DNA of 64,000 nt from Flagellimonas amphidinii (GTDB lineage: Bacteria; Bacteroidota; Bacteroidia; Flavobacteriales; Flavobacteriaceae): positions 248,001 to 312,000 of the forward strand of contig NZ_JABFNN010000030.1 of assembly GCF_013090115.1 (NCBI RefSeq), written 5' to 3'. The position numbers were made by a program, and so were the translations under genes. A model generated the notes under the pieces. That model worked only from the letters and a program-made list of their open reading frames with translations. It was not told where the DNA came from and ran no database searches. This document shows positions 54,877 to 63,765 of the stretch, one piece after another; the stretch's first letter is position 1, and each line of letters begins with the position of its first letter.

Positions 54877-55308
54877 TTATGTTGTTTTAAAGAATTTATA
54901 ATCGAGTGAATACTTACCTGCTCCCATAAAAAAGATGAGTAAATAAGCTAAAGAGTACATTAATGGAACATCTCTTACTGGCCAAGGGTCATTACCATGT
55001 ACAATTAGAAATCCTGTGAGTGTAACACTTAATATTGGTAGTACAGCCAATCGGGTTCCTAAACCCAGAATGATAAAAACAGGAGCTACGATATTCGCAA
55101 TGATTGCAATTACAGCGCTTATTTCACCACCTACACCCATGGGGTCCGGAATATGTTGAACAGTACCCTCAAAGTCCAAAAGCTTTTTCATACCGTGGGT
55201 ATTTATCATTGATATGGACACCAAAACCCTAAAAGCTAGCAATGTGATATTTGATGTCAACCCATCACACCATGGGTTAAATATTTTATTTTTAAGATTT
55301 GTTTTCAT
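54877..55308 (-). CDS. DoxX-family membrane protein
   Basis: Inner membrane protein of about 143 residues with four helices. I start at ATG 55308 (MKTNLKNKIFNPW), which overlaps the SCO gene by 17 bases; an earlier ATG at 55365 would add an unusual N-terminus. The DoxX pattern is visible: ISMINTHGMKKLLDFEGTVQHIPDPMGVGGEISAVIAIIANIVAPVFIILG. DoxX proteins are linked to quinone-dependent oxidation and thiol stress. Function here unknown. Confidence 0.84.
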   Translation of the reverse strand: MKTNLKNKIFNPWCDGLTSNITLLAFRVLVSISMINTHGMKKLLDFEGTVQHIPDPMGVGGEISAVIAIIANIVAPVFIILGLGTRLAVLPILSVTLTGFLIVHGNDPWPVRDVPLMYSLAYLLIFFMGAGKYSLDYKFFKTT

Positions 55309-55927
55309 TTGGAAATTCTTTAAGTAAAATTTTGATATCATTAATGAGCCGTTGTGTATCTTCACTTTCTAATCCATTGTAATAGCCCCGTATTCGTTGT
55401 TGTCCATCAACCAAAACAAAGGTTCCTTCATGAATAAGATTAATTTCTTTTTCAGAACTATCGTCAAAAGCACGCACCTTATAGTCTTTGGCCAATTCAA
55501 AAATATAATCATCATATCCTGTCAATAAATTCCATCTATTTGTATTGATGTCATAATTCTTCGAATATTCCAATAAACGCTCAGGCGTATCATTTTTTGG
55601 GTCAATACTTATGGAAATGATACCAACTCTATCTTCTTGCGAGAATGCTTGCTCAACCGACTTTAGGTGATTGGTCATTTGAGGGCAAATCGTTGGACAA
55701 CTGGTAAAGAAAAAGTCAATCACCTGAATTTTTCCCTGATAATCTTCAGCACTTACTTTTTCATTAAATTGATTGGTAAGTCTAAAGTCAGGGGTTTTAT
55801 AATAATCGTATTGCCCCGTATAGGTGTATATTGTCTTCTCCCCAAGAATCGGCAGTTTTTCTTCTTCTTTACAAGAAGCCAGACACATTACCACCAAGAC
55901 GAAAAATAAATTCTTAAATGTTTTCAT
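55292..55927 (-). CDS. SCO1/SenC-family copper/redox protein
   Basis: Periplasmic lipoprotein of 211 residues (lipobox CLASC) with a thioredoxin-like fold. The copper-binding motif is FTSCPTICPQM with the distal histidine in LIHEGTF. SCO proteins load copper into oxidases or act as thiol reductases. Its gene overlaps the tyrosinase gene by 14 bases, so copper delivery to the tyrosinase is a natural idea. Confidence 0.9.
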   Translation of the reverse strand: MKTFKNLFFVLVVMCLASCKEEEKLPILGEKTIYTYTGQYDYYKTPDFRLTNQFNEKVSAEDYQGKIQVIDFFFTSCPTICPQMTNHLKSVEQAFSQEDRVGIISISIDPKNDTPERLLEYSKNYDINTNRWNLLTGYDDYIFELAKDYKVRAFDDSSEKEINLIHEGTFVLVDGQQRIRGYYNGLESEDTQRLINDIKILLKEFPNENKS

Positions 55928-57311
55928 AATGTGTTACTAATGAGATGTTTTCTAACTTTAATATTTCATCTGGAATATTTCGATTGGGAAGCGGTACAGG
56001 TTGGAATATGACCTGGATATCCTTTTTTGCGTCAATAGCATCTGCTATTTCCTTCTCAATTTCAATTTGTAAATGCACACCATTTTGTAGCAAAACAGAA
56101 TCTAAATCCAAAATTGGGAGTATCGTGAATGTTCCGGTATACTTACTTTGTTGAACACCTTCTTTATCATATTCAAAAAACACTCTGGCACAATAGGGTT
56201 GATAGGGTAATTGCGCTCTTTCAAAATGGAGAATGACGTGAGTCCTTTCCTTGTCAACAAATTCTTTGTAAATAGTGTCGGTGTCCGATGTTTTCAGATT
56301 CAATGGAGCGATGCAATCTCTTTTAGATTCCTCCCTTTTGGGTTTATCAGCTTCCATAAATGGATTGCAATAGTTGGGATTCAAATTCAAGTCTGCAAAA
56401 CGATACCCTAAGGCTTCTGTGTCTAGAAGCTCTTTAATTTTAAAATCAACAGGTCTTCCATTGCCGTCCGTAGCAAACAATCGTTTTTCTAACCATTCTT
56501 CGTCTGTCGGTAGTTTATTTTCGGGACTGTATGTTCTCCATGCATCCCAAATTCGGTCGCAGTTTCCATGATGTCCGTAAAAAATAGGGTCAAAACCTGA
56601 TTCAGTAAATGTGGCCATCTGTCCACCTATCCAATTATGGATATTGTTGTGAAAAGACTGTTCTGCAATTCCATCCAACTGAGAGTCGCCACGTTTTTTA
56701 ATAGCAGGATACCCGCCAAAAGTTTTGTATTTATCTGCTCTAAATGCTGCACCAACATTGATGAAGTCTTTTGGGATTTCGTCGGTTTGAGAAACCAAGC
56801 GGGTAATGTTATTCAGAGGATTTTCTTCATCACCCCAATAGTGTTCTGGAATAAAATTGGATTTAGTCCAATCCCAATAATGTAAGGCCAATTTTGGTTC
56901 GCCAACTGCTTTTTGCAGTTTTTGTTCCATTCCCCATAAGTATAGTCTATGCCAAGGCCAAACATACCAGTTGTAATGAACCTGATTGGAATATAAACTA
57001 GTGGCGCAAAAGGTGGCATGCAGCATTCCGTGGGCCGTCCATCCCATTGGGTCTAAAGGGGAAATCTCCGAACGGTCTTTTAGTATTTTAATGGCATCCT
57101 TTAGTAACTTGATTTCTGGGTCATTTACAGGAATATCGGCAATGTTTTTTCGAGTTACAATTGATGAAGAGTTTAAACTTGATGGTGCTGATTTTTCTTT
57201 TTTTGCAGTATTGTCACAGCTCATAACCAAGGGTAAAGTCCCTAGACTAAGCGTGGTTAAACCTGCTTTTTGAAGGAACGCTCTTCTGGATGTGTTTTTG
57301 GTCTCTTTCAT
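55914..57311 (-). CDS. Tyrosinase-family copper oxidase, exported (Tat signal)
   Basis: Type-3 copper enzyme of 465 residues. The N-terminus has a twin-arginine signal (TSRRAFLQKAG) ending in a lipobox-like VMSCD. The CuA region is GMLHATFCATSLYSNQVH then WPWHRLYLW; the CuB region is SFHNNIHNWI then DPIFYGHHGNCDRIWDAW, giving the expected histidines. It oxidises phenols or catechols. SCO lies directly downstream. The C-terminal domain (about 340-465) resembles the plant polyphenol oxidase extension. Confidence 0.9.
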   Translation of the reverse strand: MKETKNTSRRAFLQKAGLTTLSLGTLPLVMSCDNTAKKEKSAPSSLNSSSIVTRKNIADIPVNDPEIKLLKDAIKILKDRSEISPLDPMGWTAHGMLHATFCATSLYSNQVHYNWYVWPWHRLYLWGMEQKLQKAVGEPKLALHYWDWTKSNFIPEHYWGDEENPLNNITRLVSQTDEIPKDFINVGAAFRADKYKTFGGYPAIKKRGDSQLDGIAEQSFHNNIHNWIGGQMATFTESGFDPIFYGHHGNCDRIWDAWRTYSPENKLPTDEEWLEKRLFATDGNGRPVDFKIKELLDTEALGYRFADLNLNPNYCNPFMEADKPKREESKRDCIAPLNLKTSDTDTIYKEFVDKERTHVILHFERAQLPYQPYCARVFFEYDKEGVQQSKYTGTFTILPILDLDSVLLQNGVHLQIEIEKEIADAIDAKKDIQVIFQPVPLPNRNIPDEILKLENISLVTHYENI

Positions 57312-57330
57312 CTTTGCGTTAGTTTATGAT

Positions 57331-57369
57331 AGGAGACCACCCATTTAGGAAAGAGCAGAGTGGTCTCCT
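57331..57369 (-). other. Hairpin between YceI and tyrosinase genes
   Basis: AGGAGACCAC and GTGGTCTCCT form perfect 10-base arms around a 19-base loop, just upstream of the tyrosinase start. No T-run follows on the minus strand, so it is more likely an attenuator or RNA-processing structure inside the operon than a full terminator. Confidence 0.55.
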
Positions 57370-57381
57370 TATGAAGTATTT

Positions 57382-57906
57382 TTATTCTTTAATAAATTGT
57401 GCGTCAATTACAAGGTTTACCGTATCAGCAACAACAACACTACCAGCTTCAGTGACAGCACTCCAGGTCAAATTGAAATCCTTACGATTAATTTTACCTT
57501 TCATCTCAAAACCAGCTTTAGTTTGTCCATAAGGGTCAACTGCTACACCATTGAAGTCTACCTCCAAGGCAATCTCTTTGGTTACATCTCTTATGGTAAG
57601 GTCTCCAATCATGGTGCTTCCGTCAAATGATTTGGAATGAAATGTCATCTCAGGAAACCCTTCGGCATTAAAGAAATCATCAGATTTTAAATGATTATCA
57701 CGGTCACTATTTTTTGTGTTTATTGAACCTGTTTTTGCTGAAAAGTTGAATGTTGCATCGCTAAAGCTATCATCACTAGCTTCGACAGATGCGGTATAGT
57801 CTTCAAAGTGTCCTTTTACGGTTGAAATCATCATGTGTTTTACTTTGAATCCAACTTCAGAGTGTGCATTATCAATGTTCCATTTTGTTTTTACTGTTGT
57901 TTCCAT
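57382..57906 (-). CDS. YceI-family lipocalin-like protein
   Basis: Protein of 174 residues with the YceI beta-barrel pattern (WNIDNAHSEVGFKVKHMMISTVKGHF ... MTFHSKSFDGSTMIGDLTIRDVTKE). YceI proteins bind long isoprenoid-like lipids such as octaprenyl compounds. Unlike most family members it has no signal peptide (METTVKTKW...), so it should be cytosolic. It lies 28 bases after the amidohydrolase gene in the sigma-54 run. Confidence 0.9.
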   Translation of the reverse strand: METTVKTKWNIDNAHSEVGFKVKHMMISTVKGHFEDYTASVEASDDSFSDATFNFSAKTGSINTKNSDRDNHLKSDDFFNAEGFPEMTFHSKSFDGSTMIGDLTIRDVTKEIALEVDFNGVAVDPYGQTKAGFEMKGKINRKDFNLTWSAVTEAGSVVVADTVNLVIDAQFIKE

Positions 57907-57934
57907 TGTATTTAATTTTTTTAATATTTATAAT

Positions 57935-59737
57935 TTATTTTGATTGATAGCCTCCAAAATATTTTACGGGAGACCAGCTTGGAATGGGTTCTGGAATTGA
58001 GGGACTCATTTCGCTATACTCCTCGGCACCATATACTACATTGCCACCTACTACGGTAAGTACAGATTTCAAATCATTGATTTGTTTTTCTGGAATGGTG
58101 AAGTAGTCATCAGAAAGCAATGCAAAATCTGCAAACATTCCATTTTCTAATGTGCCTTTAACTGTTTCTTCATTAGACACCCAGGCGCTGCCTTGAGTAT
58201 ATAGGTGCAAGGCTTCTTCACGGGTTAATTTGTTTTCTTCAGAAGCTAATTGGAAATCGCCTACTGTTTTTCCAGTAATTAACCAGTATAAAGCTGGCCA
58301 AGGGTTATAGCTAGCTACACGAGTACCATCGGTACCTGCGCCAACAGGTAATCCCATTGCCATCATCTTTTTTACCGGTGGAGCTTCTTTAGCTTTTTCA
58401 GCACCGTAGCGTTCTACAAAATATTCACCTGCATAGGCCATACGGGCTTGAATGGCAATACCCCCATTAAGAGCTTTGATACGCTCTAAATCCTTTACTT
58501 GTACTGTTTCGGCGTGGTCAAATAACCATCTTTTTGAAGCAAGCTTTCCTCCAGTTTCTTCATTTACTTCTTCAAAAACATCAAGCATTAATGAAATGGT
58601 CTCTCCATAAGTAGCGTGAATTCTAAATGGCCATCCATTATCAACATGTAATCTAACAATACGCTTCAAGTCTTTTCTCCAGGTAGGCCTATCTCTATCC
58701 AAAAGAGGTTGTGGCGCTAAGAAATTTTCATAGTCACCTGCACTCCAAGCCAAAAATTCACCACCACCTTCTAATTCGTATCCGTGGTCTAAATGAATTT
58801 CCCCATTGTGACCAACTTCGTTAGTTTCCATCCACTCGGTAAATTCTTCATACTCGGCTCCCTTATTCTGAGGAAATAAATAGTATGATAAGCGAATGGG
58901 CATTTCACCAGCATCGGCCAAAGTCTTTGTGCCCGTGTAATCTTTCGGGAACTTATGGCCTCCACCTCCAGCATCAATACCACTGGTAATTCCAAAAGTG
59001 TTTAATTCTCTATAGAATTGTCTTGTGCCGTTTTCCATTTCGGCTTGGGTCAATGGAGGTAAACTTCCAATACGAGCATAAAGGATTGTTGGGTTAGGGT
59101 CTGCAACAAGTACACCCGTTAGTTTTCCGTCTGGACCTTTTTGAAACTCAGAATCTTTGGGAGCTTTTGTATTTTCATCAATTCCTAAAGCATCCAATCC
59201 TGCCTGGTTCAAATACCCTTGACTGTATAAAAAAAGTACATAGGTAGGAACATCACCTGTAGCTTCATTCAACTCATCCATTGTAAAAAGCCGTTTTTCC
59301 TCGAATTGAAAAGGACTCCATCCACCGATTACACGAACCCATTGTCCTTCTGGTGTTCTGGCTGCCTGTTCTTTTAGCATTTCGAGTGCGCGTTTTAAGG
59401 TCTTTACACCATCCCAACGGACTTCCGCATTAAAAAAACGTCCCCCCCGGGTTAAATGAAGATGTGAATCGTTTAATCCAGGAATAAGTGTTCTTCCATT
59501 AGCGTCAATAACCTCGGTACTATCACCTATCAAAACATTGATTTCTTCGGCAGTACCTGTAGCCATGACTTTGCCATCTTTTACGGCGATGGCTTCCGTA
59601 ATCGTTCTTTTAGTGTCCATAACAGCAACTTTTGCGTTAGTGACGACCATATCGGCAGTTTCTGATGCTTTTTTGGCAGGTTCATAACAACCTATCAGCA
59701 AAACTGCCACCATAAATAGTGTCAGAAATTTTTTCAT
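57935..59737 (-). CDS. Amidohydrolase family 3 lipoprotein (YtcJ-like)
   Basis: Metal-dependent hydrolase of 600 residues behind a lipoprotein signal (lipobox IGC, then YEPAKK). The metal motif is NDSHLHLTRGG; later parts include HATYGETISLMLDVFEE, LFDHAETV and PVGAGTDGTRVASYNPWPALYW. These enzymes hydrolyse C-N bonds in amides, ureas or cyclic compounds. Its exported place is notable, since many relatives are cytosolic. Substrate unknown. Confidence 0.85.
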   Translation of the reverse strand: MKKFLTLFMVAVLLIGCYEPAKKASETADMVVTNAKVAVMDTKRTITEAIAVKDGKVMATGTAEEINVLIGDSTEVIDANGRTLIPGLNDSHLHLTRGGRFFNAEVRWDGVKTLKRALEMLKEQAARTPEGQWVRVIGGWSPFQFEEKRLFTMDELNEATGDVPTYVLFLYSQGYLNQAGLDALGIDENTKAPKDSEFQKGPDGKLTGVLVADPNPTILYARIGSLPPLTQAEMENGTRQFYRELNTFGITSGIDAGGGGHKFPKDYTGTKTLADAGEMPIRLSYYLFPQNKGAEYEEFTEWMETNEVGHNGEIHLDHGYELEGGGEFLAWSAGDYENFLAPQPLLDRDRPTWRKDLKRIVRLHVDNGWPFRIHATYGETISLMLDVFEEVNEETGGKLASKRWLFDHAETVQVKDLERIKALNGGIAIQARMAYAGEYFVERYGAEKAKEAPPVKKMMAMGLPVGAGTDGTRVASYNPWPALYWLITGKTVGDFQLASEENKLTREEALHLYTQGSAWVSNEETVKGTLENGMFADFALLSDDYFTIPEKQINDLKSVLTVVGGNVVYGAEEYSEMSPSIPEPIPSWSPVKYFGGYQSK

Positions 59738-59752
59738 CTTGACTGGATTTAA

Positions 59753-59780
59753 GACCCCCTGAGTCGGGGGCCTTTTTGAT
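59753..59780. other. GC-rich hairpin between hydrolase genes
   Basis: CCCCC (59755-59759) pairs with GGGGG (59766-59770) around TGAGTC, with further pairing of flanking bases. On the plus strand it is followed by CCTTTTTG, like a terminator for an antisense transcript. On the minus strand, in the direction of the genes, the T-run is weak. Confidence 0.45.
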
Positions 59781-59794
59781 ATTATCTGGACTCC

Positions 59795-60541
59795 TTACTT
59801 ATTTTCTTCTTCTTTAGCCCACTTCTGCATGGTCTTGATGTAATCAATACCTAAGCCATAAGCTCCTCCATATCTTTTCGCCAATTCGTTCACTTCTATG
59901 TATTGATCAGAGCGTGCCCAATCTCTATAGATTTCCAACATATATTGCATTGATGTGATTGGAATAACCCCAGCCTGAATCATACGTGCAATAGACATAT
60001 CGTGAGCTTCTTTAGACACACCACCTGACGCGTCTGTGATTACATACACTTCATACCCGTCTTCAAGAGCAGATAATGCTGCCAAGTTGATACACACTTC
60101 TGTCCAAAGTCCTGCCATTACGAGTCTTTTTTTACCAGTAGCTTCAACAGCTTTAATGAAATTTTTGTCTTCCCATGAATTCATAGTAGTTCTGTCTACG
60201 TATTTAGACTCGTCTGGGTAATGCTCTCTAATTTCAGGAAATACAGGTCCTGAGAATTGTTTTTCTGCAACTGTTGTAATTACAGTTGGTATTTCAAAAA
60301 GTTTAGATGCACCAGCTATCAATCCTGCGTTGTTTCTTAGTTCTTCGATTGGTTGAGACTCAACGGCAAATGCCATTTGACCTTCATGATCAATCATTAT
60401 TAAAGCGTGATTTGTAGGGTTAAGTGCTTGTTTAGCTCCTTTTGTGTGATCAGTAGCAGATGTTGGATTGTTCTGTGTCCATTGTGCAAAAGATATTGCA
60501 GTGATAAAAAGGGCTACGATTGATAAACTTAATTTTCTCAT
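59795..60541 (-). CDS. Exported isochorismatase-family hydrolase
   Basis: Cysteine hydrolase of 248 residues with a clear signal peptide (LSIVALFITAISFAQW). The catalytic aspartate is in IMIDHEGQMAF and the nucleophile cysteine in GLWTEVCINLAAL. The family includes nicotinamidases, carbamoylases and ycaC-like proteins; the last is the nearest by eye. Most members are cytosolic, so export is unusual. It lies 51 bases after the pirin gene. Confidence 0.87.
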   Translation of the reverse strand: MRKLSLSIVALFITAISFAQWTQNNPTSATDHTKGAKQALNPTNHALIMIDHEGQMAFAVESQPIEELRNNAGLIAGASKLFEIPTVITTVAEKQFSGPVFPEIREHYPDESKYVDRTTMNSWEDKNFIKAVEATGKKRLVMAGLWTEVCINLAALSALEDGYEVYVITDASGGVSKEAHDMSIARMIQAGVIPITSMQYMLEIYRDWARSDQYIEVNELAKRYGGAYGLGIDYIKTMQKWAKEEENK

Positions 60542-60592
60542 TGTTTTAATTTTTGTGTCAATTGTGTTGACGGTTTAACTATTTAGATTTGA

Positions 60593-61471
60593 TTAAAAAT
60601 TCTCATTCATTGGTACTTCCATAAGCAATAATTCAGTATTGCTATTAGCAGTAATATCTAGTTCACTGGTATCCCAAACTCCAAAACCGTCTCTTTTTTC
60701 GAGAGCTTGACCATTAATTGTGGCTTCTCCCTCGATCAAGAAGGCATACACACCATTATTTTCTGGGTCATTGATTTTATAAGTGAGTGACTTTCCAGCT
60801 TCTAAGGAGCACATGTTGAACCAAGCATTTTGGTGTACCCAAACTCCATCATCTTCTGGATTAGGAGATAATACTTGCTGCAATTTGTTTTTACGGTCTG
60901 CCAAATCAAGAGTGATTTGGTCATACCTTGGGATTACCCCTTTTTTATTAGGAAATACCCATATCTGTAAAAATTTTACAGGCTTGTCTTTATTGGCGTT
61001 GTATTCACTGTGCATAATACCAGTACCAGCACTCATCACCTGTATATCACCTTGTTTGATGATTGCAGATGTACCCATACTATCTTTGTGTTCCAGGTCT
61101 CCCTCCAACGGAATGGAAATTATTTCCATATCACGGTGTGGATGGGTGCCAAACCCTTGCGCCTCAGAAACGGTATCGTCATTCAATACCCGTAGCAATC
61201 CGAAATTCATTCTTTCGGGATTGTAGTAATTTGCAAAACTGAAGGTATGTCTTGATTGAAGCCACCCGTGGTTGGCACTTCCTCTAGTGTCTGCTTTGTG
61301 CAATACTGTTTTCATTTTGGTTTCGTTTTTTGATTCATTGATTGTTCCTGTTGTATTTTCAAAACTTGCTTTCATAATCTTATCTTTTTGAATTCTTGCG
61401 AAAATCGAATAGCCAGTTAATCCTGTTAATCCAGCTAAAATCGATTTGACTAAAAAGTCTTTGCGCTTCAT
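60593..61471 (-). CDS. Pirin-family protein with N-terminal export signal
   Basis: Bicupin pirin (YhhW-like) of 292 residues. The usual start of the family corresponds to an internal Met near residue 53 (KTVLHKADTRGSANHGWLQSRHTFSFANYYNPERM). The metal ligands are in GFGTHPHRDMEIISIP and the later IMHSEYN. The first 50 residues (MKRKDFLVKSILAGLTGLTGYSIF) form a signal or membrane anchor, which is unusual. Some pirins are quercetin dioxygenases. It is the first gene of the 15-gene run behind the sigma-54-type promoter. Confidence 0.88.
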   Translation of the reverse strand: MKRKDFLVKSILAGLTGLTGYSIFARIQKDKIMKASFENTTGTINESKNETKMKTVLHKADTRGSANHGWLQSRHTFSFANYYNPERMNFGLLRVLNDDTVSEAQGFGTHPHRDMEIISIPLEGDLEHKDSMGTSAIIKQGDIQVMSAGTGIMHSEYNANKDKPVKFLQIWVFPNKKGVIPRYDQITLDLADRKNKLQQVLSPNPEDDGVWVHQNAWFNMCSLEAGKSLTYKINDPENNGVYAFLIEGEATINGQALEKRDGFGVWDTSELDITANSNTELLLMEVPMNENF

Positions 61472-61496
61472 TTTTAATTTATTTGCCTTCCATAAG

Positions 61497-61511
61497 ACTA
61501 TGATTGTGCCA
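61497..61511 (-). promoter_or_regulatory. Candidate sigma-54 promoter (-24/-12)
   Basis: On the minus strand TGGCAC (61511-61506) is the ideal -24 element. At the correct spacing the -12 region reads TAGT where TTGC is expected, so only the G of the GC pair and the first T fit. It lies 25 bases before the pirin ATG. The divergent sigma-54 activator gene supports the call. Confidence 0.55.
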
Positions 61512-61516
61512 AAATT

Positions 61517-61543
61517 TTAAATAATTGAATAGCAATCATTTAA
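61517..61543. promoter_or_regulatory. Inverted repeat, candidate site of the sigma-54 activator
   Basis: TTAAATAATTG (61517-61527) and CAATCATTTAA (61533-61543) are inverted copies with one mismatch, separated by AATAG. It lies between the activator gene and the candidate -24 element. The closeness to the promoter is unusual for an enhancer site and might instead serve autoregulation. Confidence 0.5.
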
Positions 61544-61643
61544 GTTGAATTTTTAAAAAATTAATTTTCCCGTTTATTAGAAATTTCTAGTATTTGAGAA
61601 AAATTGTATTTATTTTAACTACCTAATTTCAGACCAAATAGCA

Positions 61644-63749
61644 ATGGATATTCCCTTTTCAGAAGTCAAAGACGTATTGATTCAAAGGCTTCCTTACAAG
61701 ATTATGTGGATGGATGAAATGGGTGGAATCATTTATGGTAATGAGCAATTCTGTAAGCGATTGGGCTACAAAGCTTCGGAAATAACAAGACTATCTGTAT
61801 ACGATATAAATCCTAGCACAACTAAAGAGAGTTGGGAAAAACATTGGAAAGAAGTCAAGAAAAAGGGGGGTGTAAATTTTAAATCGGTACACCAAACTAA
61901 AGAAGGTAAATATTATAATGTTGAAGTTTTTTCACAGTTTTTCTCAAATAATGGAAAAGAAATCATCTATGCCATAGTCAATGATATAACTGAATCTAGT
62001 TTTTATAGAAATCTTTTGAATAGTTCGGAAAGAATTAATCAAATTGGTGGATGGAAACTAAATCTTCAAGATGGTTCACTAATTGTAACCGAACAAGCAC
62101 TTTGCATATTAGATACGGAAAATAAGGAAGACCTGCTACCCGGTAATGTGATTCATTTGTTTAAGGAACCTGATACCATTAAAAAGTTGTTAAGTGAAGT
62201 ATTGCGAAATGGTTCGGGCTATGATGAAATATTGGAGCTCAAGAATGGAAGACACGTTAGATGTGTTACCGAAGCCGAATCAAAAAGAAATAAAATATAC
62301 AAGATTATCGGTACTTATCAGGATGTAACCGAATCCTATAAAAGGGCAAATAGATTACAGCTCTTTAAAGAGATCATTGACAATGCCGAAGATTTGATTT
62401 ACCTATACAATAGGGATGGGAAACTTTTACATTATAGTAATTCGGTTTCCAGAGAGTTGGGTTTTACCAAAAAACAATTGGATGGTTTTACCATTTACGA
62501 TTTGGATGGCAGAATAGACACATACTGGTGGCACAACCATTTTGATGAGATAAAAGCAAAAGGCTCTTTAACCTTGGATTGGGAAATTACCCGAAAAGAC
62601 GGGACCGTGTTCCCGGCCAGTATTGTGGCCAATCATTTGGTCTATGAGGGAAACGATATCAATTGTGCCGTTATTCGGAATGTGACCTCAATTAAAGAGA
62701 AGGAAAATCAATTACAGGAGGCTTTGGACGAACTTTCCGAATTAAAGGATGAGCTCGAAATCGACAACCAAAACCTGCGTCAGGAAATCAGTGATACCCT
62801 CAATTTTGAAAACATCATTTGTCAAAGCGATGCGTACCGGCAAGTATTGGAGCAAGTTACGCAAGTAGCGGTCACTGACGCCACTGTTTTGATTACTGGC
62901 GAATCGGGAACCGGAAAAGAGCTTTTGGCGAGCGCCGTTCACCTTAACAGTACGCGAAAAGACAATGTGCTGATTAAAGTGAACTGTGCCACATTGCCCA
63001 AAGAATTGATTGAAAGTGAATTGTTCGGACATAAAAAAGGGGCGTTTACGGGGGCAACGGCAGATAAACAGGGAAAGTTTAGTTTGGCCGACGGGGGTAC
63101 GATTTTTTTAGATGAAATAGGTGAAGTTCCTATCGATTTACAGGCAAAATTACTTCGTGTGTTGCAGGAAGGCGAGTTTGACCCCTTGGGAGCTACAGCC
63201 ACAACGAAGGTCGATGTTCGGGTCATTGCAGCTACCAACCGCGATTTACAGGAGATGGTTAAAAAGGGAACGTTTAGGGAAGATCTATATTACAGATTGA
63301 ATGTTTTTCCTATCGAGAATATTCCCTTAAGAGCTCGTAAAGAGGACATTCCTTTATTGGCACAGTTTTTTCTAGAAAAATATTCTGCAAAAGCAGGGAA
63401 AGACTTCAAAAGGCTTTCAAAGAAAACTATTGCAAAATTAATGGATTACAGTTTTCCTGGAAACATTAGAGAATTGGAAAACTTGATAGAAAGAGCTGTT
63501 ATTATTGAAAACGGTACAACTTTACAACCAGGTAGCTGGTTGCCTACAGAAAATGGAAAAATAGATTCAGAAGAATTCAAGCCAATTGATGTTATGCAAC
63601 GAGATTATATCATCAAAGTTTTAGAACATACCAACTGGCGTGTAAGCGGACCCAGAGGAGCAGCAACAATTTTAGGGATGAAGGACAAAACATTATTTGC
63701 TAGAATGAAAAAACTGGGAATTGAGAAACAGACAAGTTTAAAGAAATAA
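61644..63749 (+). CDS. PAS-domain sigma-54-dependent transcriptional activator
   Basis: Cytosolic enhancer-binding protein of 701 residues. Three PAS-like domains occupy about 1-115, 120-230 and 235-350, followed by a short coiled coil. The AAA+ domain has Walker A GESGTGKE from Gly419, GAFTGA from Gly466 for sigma-54 contact, and Walker [14 protein letters not shown] Fis-type helix-turn-helix closes the protein (about 652-695, [22 protein letters not shown]). It is divergent from the 15-gene run and is its likely activator. The PAS domains suggest sensing of a small molecule or redox state. Confidence 0.93.
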   Translation: MDIPFSEVKDVLIQRLPYKIMWMDEMGGIIYGNEQFCKRLGYKASEITRLSVYDINPSTTKESWEKHWKEVKKKGGVNFKSVHQTKEGKYYNVEVFSQFFSNNGKEIIYAIVNDITESSFYRNLLNSSERINQIGGWKLNLQDGSLIVTEQALCILDTENKEDLLPGNVIHLFKEPDTIKKLLSEVLRNGSGYDEILELKNGRHVRCVTEAESKRNKIYKIIGTYQDVTESYKRANRLQLFKEIIDNAEDLIYLYNRDGKLLHYSNSVSRELGFTKKQLDGFTIYDLDGRIDTYWWHNHFDEIKAKGSLTLDWEITRKDGTVFPASIVANHLVYEGNDINCAVIRNVTSIKEKENQLQEALDELSELKDELEIDNQNLRQEISDTLNFENIICQSDAYRQVLEQVTQVAVTDATVLITGESGTGKELLASAVHLNSTRKDNVLIKVNCATLPKELIESELFGHKKGAFTGATADKQGKFSLADGGTIFLDEIGEVPIDLQAKLLRVLQEGEFDPLGATATTKVDVRVIAATNRDLQEMVKKGTFREDLYYRLNVFPIENIPLRARKEDIPLLAQFFLEKYSAKAGKDFKRLSKKTIAKLMDYSFPGNIRELENLIERAVIIENGTTLQPGSWLPTENGKIDSEEFKPIDVMQRDYIIKVLEHTNWRVSGPRGAATILGMKDKTLFARMKKLGIEKQTSLKK

Positions 63750-63765
63750 CATTAAGTTGAAATAT

